A stretch of 18,243 nt of DNA from Thiopseudomonas sp. (GTDB taxonomy: Bacteria; Pseudomonadota; Gammaproteobacteria; Pseudomonadales; Pseudomonadaceae), in assembly GCA_023228985.1 (NCBI GenBank), contig JALOAC010000035.1:1-18243 (forward strand), written 5' to 3'. A program made the translations under genes and the position numbers. Under the pieces are notes generated by a model. It saw nothing but the letters and a program-made list of their open reading frames with translations. It did not search any database and was not told the origin of the DNA. Numbering within the stretch: the stretch's first letter is position 1; every line of letters starts with the position of its first letter. This document shows positions 12,648 through 18,243 of the stretch, piece after piece.

Positions 12648-13748
12648 GTGGCTTTAAATACGATTGATGAAATTATTGAAGATATGCGTCAAGGCAAGAT
12701 GGTTATTCTCATGGATGACGAAGACCGCGAAAATGAAGGAGATATCATTATTGCAGCTGAGTCGGTGACCGCTGAGCACATTAACTTTATGGCCAAATAC
12801 GCGCGCGGCTTGATCTGTATGCCCATGAGTGCTGAACGCTGTGAGCGTTTAGGCTTACCGCTGATGGCGCACCGTAACGCATCTGGCTTTGGCACCAAGT
12901 TTACGGTGTCGATAGAAGCCGCTGAGGGTGTCACCACGGGTATTTCAGCGGCGGATCGTGCGCGCACGGTTCAGGCAGCGGCAGCCAAAGATGCTACGGC
13001 GGATGATATTGTAAGCCCTGGGCATATTTTCCCGTTAATGGCGCAAGCCGGTGGTGTGTTAGCTCGCGCTGGGCACACTGAAGCGGCCTGTGATTTGGCA
13101 CGTTTGGCGGGTTTTGAACCCGCTGGTGTTATTTGCGAAATCATGAATGATGACGGCACTATGGCGCGTCGCCCGGACTTGGAAGTCTTTGCGCAAGAGC
13201 ATGATTTAAAGATCGGTACTATTGCTGATTTGATTCACTACCGCCTGATTCATGAGCGCACTATTGAGCGCGTATCCGAGCAACCGCTGGACTCAGAGCT
13301 AGGTTTGTTTAATCTGGTGACCTACCGTGAAAGTACCGGTGGTGATGTGCATATGGCGCTGACCTTAGGTGAGCTTTCGCCTGAAGAACCTACTCTGGTG
13401 CGGGTACACAACATGGATCCGCTACGTGATTTGTTTATGGTCAAGCGCCCTGGTCTGTGGAGCTTGCAAGGTGCTATGGCTGAAGTGGCAAAAGCAGGCA
13501 GTGGTGTAGTGCTCTTGTTAGCCAACCAAATGACCGGCTCCACTTTGCTGGAGCACTTGGATCGTCAGTTAGGCAGCGGCAAACATGCTAATCAGCAGGG
13601 GACCTACAGCACTGTGGGTGCGGGTTCACAGATTTTGCGCGACTTGGGTGTACGCAAAATGCGTCTACTCAGCTCGCCGATGCGTTTTAATGCTATATCA
13701 GGTTTTGATTTAGAGGTGGTAGAATATCTACAGCCGCAAGACGCGTAA
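12648..13748 (+). CDS. ribBA: 3,4-dihydroxy-2-butanone 4-phosphate synthase with degenerate GTP cyclohydrolase II domain
   Basis: A 366-residue RibBA-type protein starting at GTG (12648) with GGAGAGG five bases upstream. The N-terminal DHBP synthase domain (1-200) is complete: DDEDRENEGD (23-32), SAADRARTVQAA, GHIFPL, GHTEAACDLARLAG. It makes the four-carbon riboflavin precursor from ribulose 5-phosphate. The C-terminal ~165 residues align with GTP cyclohydrolase II (LLLANQ, QGTYSTVGAGSQILRDLGVRKMRLL), but the zinc motif CLTGDxFxSxRCDCG is gone; the corresponding stretch (LSPEEPTLVRVHNMDPLRDLF) has no cysteine. GTP cyclohydrolase activity is therefore unlikely. Such RibB-X hybrids are known in Shewanella and pseudomonads, where a separate ribA supplies the activity. 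Confidence 0.94.
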   Translation: MALNTIDEIIEDMRQGKMVILMDDEDRENEGDIIIAAESVTAEHINFMAKYARGLICMPMSAERCERLGLPLMAHRNASGFGTKFTVSIEAAEGVTTGISAADRARTVQAAAAKDATADDIVSPGHIFPLMAQAGGVLARAGHTEAACDLARLAGFEPAGVICEIMNDDGTMARRPDLEVFAQEHDLKIGTIADLIHYRLIHERTIERVSEQPLDSELGLFNLVTYRESTGGDVHMALTLGELSPEEPTLVRVHNMDPLRDLFMVKRPGLWSLQGAMAEVAKAGSGVVLLLANQMTGSTLLEHLDRQLGSGKHANQQGTYSTVGAGSQILRDLGVRKMRLLSSPMRFNAISGFDLEVVEYLQPQDA

Positions 13749-13873
13749 GCCGCGCAATAAATATATCACCGATAATAGATGAATATAGCAATGCAACGCC
13801 TAATCGTTTGTTTTGCTAGTAATAATGACACGTAGCTACAGAAATAATGCTCTTTAACTAGGAAATTAAGTAT

Positions 13874-14350
13874 ATGACCATGCAGACAATTGAAGGTACT
13901 TTTGTTGCACCCCAGGGTAAGTTCGCCTTGGTTGTGGGCCGTTTTAACAGCTTTGTTGTGGAAAGCCTCGTCAGTGGCGCAATTGATGCGCTGGTACGCC
14001 ACGGTGTTCAGCAAAGCGATATCACAGTCATTCGTGCACCAGGTGCTTTTGAATTGCCCTTAGTGGCCCAGCGTGTGGCGCAGCTTGATGAGTTTGATGC
14101 CATTGTTGCCTTAGGCGCGGTGATTCGTGGTGGTACACCGCACTTTGACTATGTGGCGGGCGAGTGCACCAAAGGCTTGGCACAAGTGTCCATGCAATAT
14201 GATATTCCAGTTGCTTTTGGCGTCCTCACCGTGGATAGCATTGAGCAAGCGATTGAGCGTTCGGGCACTAAAGCAGGCAATAAGGGTGCAGAAGCTGCGC
14301 TGTCTGCGTTGGAAATGGTTAGTCTGCTGCAGCAGTTGGAGGCCAAGTGA
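13874..14350 (+). CDS. ribH: 6,7-dimethyl-8-ribityllumazine synthase
   Basis: A 158-residue lumazine synthase, the usual length, condensing 5-amino-6-ribitylaminouracil with dihydroxybutanone phosphate to give lumazine, the substrate of RibE. Conserved segments: VVGRFNSFVVESLVSGA (24-40), RAPGAFELPLVAQ (54-66), ALGAVIRGGTPHFDYVAGE (75-93, including the catalytic-type histidine), FGVLTVDSIEQAIERSGTKAGNKGAEAA. The sequence is very close to Pseudomonas RibH as I know it. AGGAA lies about 10 bases before the ATG; a second ATG two codons later is also possible. The 125-base AT-rich gap after ribBA contains no evident terminator. nusB overlaps its stop. Confidence 0.96.
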   Translation: MTMQTIEGTFVAPQGKFALVVGRFNSFVVESLVSGAIDALVRHGVQQSDITVIRAPGAFELPLVAQRVAQLDEFDAIVALGAVIRGGTPHFDYVAGECTKGLAQVSMQYDIPVAFGVLTVDSIEQAIERSGTKAGNKGAEAALSALEMVSLLQQLEAK

Positions 14351-14838
14351 GTCTCAATTATGACGACTGCCGCGATAACCCGCCGCCGCGTGCCAAAGGC
14401 ACAATCGCTAAACGACGCGTGGCGCGTACCCTGTTAATGCAGGCTGTTTATCAATGGCAGATCGCTGGGCAAAACTTGAATGATATTGAAGCCCAATTTC
14501 AGGTCGATAATGATTTCTCCGGTGTGGACGGTGAATACTTCAGCCAAGGTTTGCGTGCTATTGCACACAGCAAAACCGAGCTAGATGCGCTATTTGAGCA
14601 TTATTTAGACCGTCCAGTGATCGAGTTGGATCCTGTTGAGCTAGCGATTTTGCGCCTTGCTGCCTGGGAGTTTAGTCAGCGCATTGATGTTCCGTATCGC
14701 GTGGTGTTGAACGAAGGGATTGAGCTGGCGAAAACCTTTGGTGCAACTGATGGTCATAAGTATGTTAACGGCGTTCTCGACAAGCTAGCAGCAAAATTGC
14801 GCGGCGAAGAAATGCGTGAGCACAAAAGCAAGAAATAG
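14347..14838 (+). CDS. nusB: Transcription antitermination factor NusB
   Basis: A 163-residue NusB. It starts at a GTG overlapping the ribH stop (GTGA), with GGAGG four bases upstream, so it is translationally coupled. After a short polar N terminus come the NusB helical bundle motifs: ARTLLMQAVYQW (about 27-38), FSGVDGEYFSQGLRAI, LDRPVIELDPVELAILRLAAWEF, YRVVLNEGIELAKTFGATDGHKYVNGVLDKLA. NusB with NusE binds boxA RNA and prevents early termination of rRNA transcription. Its link to ribH is a widespread bacterial arrangement. The N-terminal extension before ARTLLMQ is somewhat longer than in E. coli but normal for pseudomonads. A strong terminator follows. Confidence 0.95.
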   Translation: MSLNYDDCRDNPPPRAKGTIAKRRVARTLLMQAVYQWQIAGQNLNDIEAQFQVDNDFSGVDGEYFSQGLRAIAHSKTELDALFEHYLDRPVIELDPVELAILRLAAWEFSQRIDVPYRVVLNEGIELAKTFGATDGHKYVNGVLDKLAAKLRGEEMREHKSKK

Positions 14839-14865
14839 CAGCAATGACTGTGAAAATCTCAGGAG

Positions 14866-14890
14866 TGCGGACTCTGTGTCCGCATTTTTT
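14866..14890 (+). terminator. Rho-independent terminator of the rib-nusB operon
   Basis: TGCGGAC (14866-14872), loop TCTGT, GTCCGCA (14878-14884), then TTTTTT. A GC-rich 7-bp stem with a six-T run, 27 bases after the nusB stop. Confidence 0.9.
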
Positions 14891-14982
14891 GTATCGGTTT
14901 AGGCTAAATGAACAGCCATATGTATTCTAGCCACTGGCTAAGTCGACCATAGTGCCAATCTTGCCTAGACTTAAGAGAGGCC

Positions 14983-15939
14983 GTGGTGCAAGAATTTGAA
15001 CTCATTCGCCAAATATTTCGCAACGCTGATTATGCTCAGCCTAATGCGCAAATCGCGCAATCGATTGGCGATGACTGTGCGTTGTTAAATATTCCAGCCG
15101 GCCAGCAATTGGCGGTGACCACCGACTCCCTCCTCGAACATGTCCATTTTCCAGCCGATGCGGACCCTTTTTTGCTTGGGCAAAGAGCTTTAGCTGTAGC
15201 GGTGAGCGATCTGGCTGCTGCTGGCGCTGTCCCGTTAGCCTTTACGTTAGCGCTGAGTTTGCCGCACCCTGATGTGGCTTGGCTGCAGAGCTTTTCTCGC
15301 GGCTTGGCAGCAATGGCGCAGCAGTGTCACATTCGTTTAGTGGGCGGCGATACGACTGCCGGCCCGTTAAATATTGGCATCACAGCCATGGGCTGTGTGC
15401 CGCAGGGCTGTGGTTTGTTGCGCAGTGGCGCGACAGCAGGTGAGTTGCTGTTTGTCAGTGGCCCGCTAGGCGCGGCCGCAGCAGCGTTAAGGTTGTTTAA
15501 GCATGACAGCCTGTTATCAGCGGATACGCAACAGCAATTACTGGATGCTTTTTGGACGCCTCAGCCACAATTAGCGTTGGGGCAGTGGTTACGTGGTAAA
15601 GCCGGCGCAGTGCAGGATATTTCCGATGGCTTGTTGGCCGATGCTGGGCATATTGCCCATGAGTCCAGCGTGCAGCTTTGTATTGAGCAGCATAAAGTAC
15701 CGCTAGCGCAGGCTGCTGTGGCCTGCGATGCCGCTCAAGCACTGAACTGGGCGCTCACGGGTGGTGATGATTATCAATTGCTATTTACCCTAACGCCTGC
15801 GTATCAAGAGCAGCTGCAACATGAATTTCCACAGGCGGTTTGTATTGGCTATGTGCAGGCTGGACAGGGATTGCAATTAGTCGATGACCAAGGTCGGTCG
15901 CTAACCTATACTAAAACCGGTTATCAGCATTTTGGATAA
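14983..15939 (+). CDS. thiL: Thiamine-monophosphate kinase
   Basis: A 318-residue ThiL, normal length, which phosphorylates thiamine phosphate to the cofactor thiamine diphosphate using ATP. Motifs of the PurM/ThiL fold: SIGDDCALL (27-35), VTTDSLLEHVHF (45-56), AVAVSDLAAAGAVPL (71-85), GGDTTAGPLNIGITAMG (121-137), QDISDGLLADAGHI (about 210-223), and TGGDDYQLLFTL. Two GTG codons in tandem (14983 and 14986) can start it; GAGAGG at 14975-14980 is better spaced for the second, a difference of one residue. It lies after a strong terminator, so it likely has its own promoter in the 90 bases before it. pgpA begins 3 bases after its stop. Confidence 0.95.
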   Translation: MVQEFELIRQIFRNADYAQPNAQIAQSIGDDCALLNIPAGQQLAVTTDSLLEHVHFPADADPFLLGQRALAVAVSDLAAAGAVPLAFTLALSLPHPDVAWLQSFSRGLAAMAQQCHIRLVGGDTTAGPLNIGITAMGCVPQGCGLLRSGATAGELLFVSGPLGAAAAALRLFKHDSLLSADTQQQLLDAFWTPQPQLALGQWLRGKAGAVQDISDGLLADAGHIAHESSVQLCIEQHKVPLAQAAVACDAAQALNWALTGGDDYQLLFTLTPAYQEQLQHEFPQAVCIGYVQAGQGLQLVDDQGRSLTYTKTGYQHFG

Positions 15940-15942
15940 GTA

Positions 15943-16425
15943 ATGAACGCACCTCAGCCGCCACAAGTTTGGCGTAATTTTTGGCATTTTTTAGCCTTCG
16001 GTTTTGGTACTGGTTTGGCACGTAAGGCTCCAGGCACTTGGGGGACTTTGGCCGGATTGGTGTTTGTCCCTTTCTTGCAGTGGTTAGCGCTGCCGGTTGC
16101 GCTGGCCATTATTGCAGTGGCAACGCTGTTTGGCGTGTGGTTGTGCGGTAAAGTGGCTGATGATTTGGGCGTGCACGATCATGGCGGTATTGTTTGGGAC
16201 GAAATTGTTGGTATCTGGTTGACGCTAATTTTATTACCCGCGCACTGGACTTGGTGGTTGGCAGGCTTTGTCGTATTTCGTTTGTTCGACATACTGAAAC
16301 CTTGGCCTATTAGTGTGCTGGATCGCAAAGTGAGCGGTGGTTTAGGCATTATGCTAGACGACCTGTTGGCGGCAGTGTTGGCGGCTGCCGTTTTGTTCTG
16401 TGCACAGTGGTATTTGCTTGGCTGA
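15943..16425 (+). CDS. pgpA: Phosphatidylglycerophosphatase A
   Basis: A 160-residue PgpA, normal length, an inner-membrane phosphatase that makes phosphatidylglycerol from its phosphate. Visible motifs: FGFGTGLARKAPGTWGTLAGL (about 19-39), the metal-binding-type segment HDHGGIVWDEIVGIW (78-92), FRLFDILKPWPI (112-123), and GLGIMLDDLLAAVLAA (133-148). Hydrophobic segments at about 38-65, 92-112 and 133-157. It is tightly spaced after thiL, and the thiL-pgpA pair is conserved in pseudomonads. The protease gene follows after 14 bases, so the transcript probably extends further. Confidence 0.95.
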   Translation: MNAPQPPQVWRNFWHFLAFGFGTGLARKAPGTWGTLAGLVFVPFLQWLALPVALAIIAVATLFGVWLCGKVADDLGVHDHGGIVWDEIVGIWLTLILLPAHWTWWLAGFVVFRLFDILKPWPISVLDRKVSGGLGIMLDDLLAAVLAAAVLFCAQWYLLG

Positions 16426-16439
16426 TAAGGAGAGAGGCT

Positions 16440-17081
16440 ATGCTGCGTTGGTGTTTTTTGGTTTTATTAGGCTTGTCCTGCAGCCTGTCGGCAGCGCCTC
16501 AGGTGCGTGTGGTGGGTTTATTTCCTAACGCGGCAGTGCTTAGCATTGATGGCGAGCGTAAATTGGTAAAAGTTGGGCAGACAGGGCCGCAAGGTGTGCA
16601 GGTGGTGCGCGCTGATAGTCAGTCGGCTGTATTGCGAATTAATGGCGTAGAAAGCACTTATACATTAACCAGAGAATATGCCAGCGGTGGTTATACCGCA
16701 CCGGGTAAGCAAAGCCATGTTTTGCCGCGAGGCGAAGGAGGGCATTACCGAACCAGTGGCTTGGTTAATGGTCGTAGTATGACGTTTTTAGTGGATACCG
16801 GCGCGACTTCCATTGCTTTTAGCGAGGTGCATGCTCAGCGTTTAGGCATTGCTTATCGGCAGCAGGGTGAGCCGATGACCGCCTCTACGGCTAGCGGCCT
16901 AACAAAGGCGTGGCGCATTAAGCTTAATTCAGTAAAAATTGCTGGAATCGAGATTTTGGGTGTCGAAGCGGCTGTGTTGGAAGGTGAGTTTCCACGTGAG
17001 GCTTTATTAGGTATGAGCTTTTTAAACCGCATTCGCTGGCGTGAAGAACAAGGGACGTTAGTGCTGGAGTCCGTGCATTAA
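16440..17081 (+). CDS. Retropepsin-like aspartic protease (clan AA, TIGR02281 type)
   Basis: A 213-residue secreted protein. I start it at the ATG at 16440, with AAGGAGAG upstream and a clear signal peptide (MLRWCFLVLLGLSCSLSAAP, cleaved about residue 19), rather than at a GTG 11 codons earlier that would overlap pgpA. The C-terminal half (about 95-213) is a single-lobed aspartyl protease with FLVDTGATSIAFS (117-129, catalytic-type D119) and EALLGMSFLNRIRW as the conserved second motif. A single lobe implies dimerisation, as in retroviral proteases. The N-terminal ~70 residues look like a small beta domain. It lies in the periplasm. The target is unknown. Confidence 0.87.
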   Translation: MLRWCFLVLLGLSCSLSAAPQVRVVGLFPNAAVLSIDGERKLVKVGQTGPQGVQVVRADSQSAVLRINGVESTYTLTREYASGGYTAPGKQSHVLPRGEGGHYRTSGLVNGRSMTFLVDTGATSIAFSEVHAQRLGIAYRQQGEPMTASTASGLTKAWRIKLNSVKIAGIEILGVEAAVLEGEFPREALLGMSFLNRIRWREEQGTLVLESVH

Positions 17082-17111
17082 TAGCGCATGAAAACAAATG
17101 AGGAATGCTAA

Positions 17112-17924
17112 ATGAAACGATTGTATAAAGGATTGTGCTTGGCAGCACTGATTGGGGTGGCCGGTTGTCAGGCGGTTAATACAACGACCTCCAGCGCGGT
17201 TGGCGTAGAGCGTAAGCAGTATATGCTCAGCATGTTGAGCACCAATGAGATTAATCAGTCTTATGCACGCATGTATCAAGAAACGTTAAGTGAAGCGCAG
17301 GATAAAGGTCAGCTTGATACTACGAGTAAGCAGGCCAAGCGTTTGCAAGTCATTGGCAAGCGTTTAATTGCGCAGGCACCTTATTTCCGTGAGGACGCAC
17401 GGCAGTGGGATTGGCAGGTCAGTCTCATCAAAAGCCCAGAGATGAATGCGAACTGCGGCCCGGGTGGGAAAATTATCTTTTATTCAGGATTAATTGATAA
17501 GTTAAAGCTCACCGATGATGAAATTGCGGCAGTCATGGGGCATGAAATCGCACACGCGTTACGTGAGCATAGCCGTGAACAAATGTCGAAAGCCTACAGT
17601 GTAGAGTTGGCTAAGACCGGAGTAGGTGCGTTGTTAGGTGTTGACCAAAACACCATGGGTATGGTCAACGTGGCGGTGAATTACGGCATGATGCTGCCTA
17701 ATAGCCGTAGTGCAGAAACTGAAGCCGATCTGATTGGTATCGAGCTAGCCGCTAGAGCTGGATATGATCCAAATGGTGCGGTTAGTTTGTGGAAGAAAAT
17801 GGAGCAAGCGGGCGGTAAAGGACCAGCTGAGTTTATGAGTACACACCCTTCGTCTAGTACGCGCATTCAGAACTTGCAGCAAGCTATTCCTAAGGTGATG
17901 CCTTTATACGAGCGGGCTAAATAA
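17112..17924 (+). CDS. M48-family metalloprotease, lipoprotein
   Basis: A 270-residue periplasmic zinc protease of the LoiP/YcaL/BepA-like group. The signal peptide ends in a lipobox (LIGVAGC, C19), predicting lipidation; Q20 after the cysteine favours outer-membrane sorting. The catalytic motif is HEIAHALREH (144-153, H144/E145/H148), and the third zinc ligand is in AETEAD (201-206). NCGPGGKIIFYSGLI (114-128) matches the family's substrate-strand segment, with cysteine where many have alanine or tryptophan-cysteine. It lacks the TPR domain of BepA, so it is closer to LoiP. Such proteases clear misfolded envelope proteins. It starts 30 bases after the aspartic protease, with GAGGAAT upstream, so the two may be coexpressed. 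Confidence 0.9.
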   Translation: MKRLYKGLCLAALIGVAGCQAVNTTTSSAVGVERKQYMLSMLSTNEINQSYARMYQETLSEAQDKGQLDTTSKQAKRLQVIGKRLIAQAPYFREDARQWDWQVSLIKSPEMNANCGPGGKIIFYSGLIDKLKLTDDEIAAVMGHEIAHALREHSREQMSKAYSVELAKTGVGALLGVDQNTMGMVNVAVNYGMMLPNSRSAETEADLIGIELAARAGYDPNGAVSLWKKMEQAGGKGPAEFMSTHPSSSTRIQNLQQAIPKVMPLYERAK

Positions 17925-18001
17925 GGCTCAAGGTTGTGCCCACGTATATTTGGCTCAGCCAATAAAACCTGCTCCGGATGAGCGTGTTACAAAGCACCGC
18001 T

Positions 18002-18032
18002 CTTGTTGGAGGCCAGCTTCTGGGCGACCCGA
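18002..18032 (+). repeat. REP-like palindrome 1
   Basis: TTGGAGG, then CCAG-CTT-CTGG, then GCGACCC: the pseudomonad REP pattern (T-x-GGAG, short palindrome, GCGA) in plus orientation, slightly degenerate. Confidence 0.55.
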
Positions 18033-18067
18033 ACCATAAAACCAACTCAAGCGTTGCTGGGAAATGC

Positions 18068-18096
18068 CAATCGCGCAAAAGTTGCGCTCCCACAAG
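18068..18096 (-). repeat. REP-like palindrome 2
   Basis: On the minus strand: TTGTGGGAGC, palindrome GCAA-CTT-TTGC, then GCGATTG. Opposite in direction to the first copy, as in paired REP/BIME arrangements. Confidence 0.65.
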
Positions 18097-18160
18097 AAGC
18101 CGTTGCGCCGTATTCGACCGCGGATTTCGCCAATAGATACAGTGTTGCTCTGACGCACCG

Positions 18161-18190
18161 CTGTCGCAGGCATGGCCTGCTCCTACAAAA
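18161..18190 (-). repeat. REP-like palindrome 3
   Basis: On the minus strand: TTGTAGGAGCAGGC, CAT, GCCTGCGACAG. The GTAGGAGC start and GCGACAG end are the usual Pseudomonas REP ends. Confidence 0.7.
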
Positions 18191-18243
18191 AACCGCTGTT
18201 TTTACAGGTCTTTGGATGAGCTGGAACCACTAGCCTAATGACT

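Larger units (their letters stand above)
17925..18243. other. Gene-free region with REP-like repeats
   Basis: I see no credible gene in these 319 bases. TTGGC/GCCAA (17950-17962) is a small hairpin just after the M48 gene, possibly a weak terminator. The rest holds three REP-like palindromes, listed separately. Confidence 0.6.

Noticed and set aside
13766..14014. Minus-strand frame of 82 codons over the ribBA-ribH gap
   Set aside because: Half of it is antisense to ribH, there is no ribosome binding site and the translation is not protein-like.
14929..14941. TAGCC-ACT-GGCTA hairpin before thiL
   Set aside because: Only a 5-bp stem without T-run or other signal; too weak to call a terminator or operator.
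18003..18233. Frames of 72-76 codons on both strands at the right end
   Set aside because: They translate REP-like palindromes; no credible start signal.

Overview
This window looks like chromosomal DNA from a gammaproteobacterium of the Pseudomonadaceae, probably one of the lower-GC lineages. The evidence is the riboflavin operon order (ribE-ribBA-ribH-nusB, then thiL-pgpA), the very Pseudomonas-like RibH and NusB sequences, and REP-like palindromes at the right end. The species is inferred, not shown.

Bases 1 to about 4.35 kb are an integron cassette array read on the minus strand. Six cassettes are visible. From the integrase end leftwards they encode: an uncharacterised protein with an Ada-like HRPCAEC motif; a small TM2-like/zinc-ribbon membrane protein; a two-gene cassette (GIY-YIG nuclease plus a protein made of three 35-residue zinc-binding repeats); a four-helix membrane protein; a PD-(D/E)XK nuclease-like protein; and a NYN/OST-HTH protein running off the left edge. 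Five attC sites separate them, and two of these are near copies. The attI region, a candidate cassette promoter and a textbook LexA box lie between the first cassette and intI. The integrase is cut off at residue 189, before the second half of its catalytic site, so the array is probably frozen unless an integrase acts in trans.

Bases about 4.9 to 6.1 kb hold a TnpB-only (IS1341-like, IS200/IS605 group) element sitting at the intI break. Its TnpB lacks the usual RuvC-II glutamate but has a glutamate just before the zinc finger. A LexA-box-like sequence lies directly upstream of its start codon.

From 6.28 kb rightwards everything is on the plus strand and looks like core chromosome: zapE (cell-division ATPase), a CvfB-like S1 RNA-binding protein, a three-gene MacAB/Lol-like ABC export operon (adaptor, permease, ATPase), then an FMN riboswitch controlling ribE-ribBA-ribH-nusB, which ends at a clear Rho-independent terminator. 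A second run holds thiL-pgpA, a periplasmic retropepsin-like protease and a lipoprotein M48 metalloprotease. RibBA has a GTP cyclohydrolase II-like domain without the zinc cysteines. ribD and a functional ribA are not in the window and must be elsewhere. The last ~320 bases have no gene and carry three REP-like palindromes.
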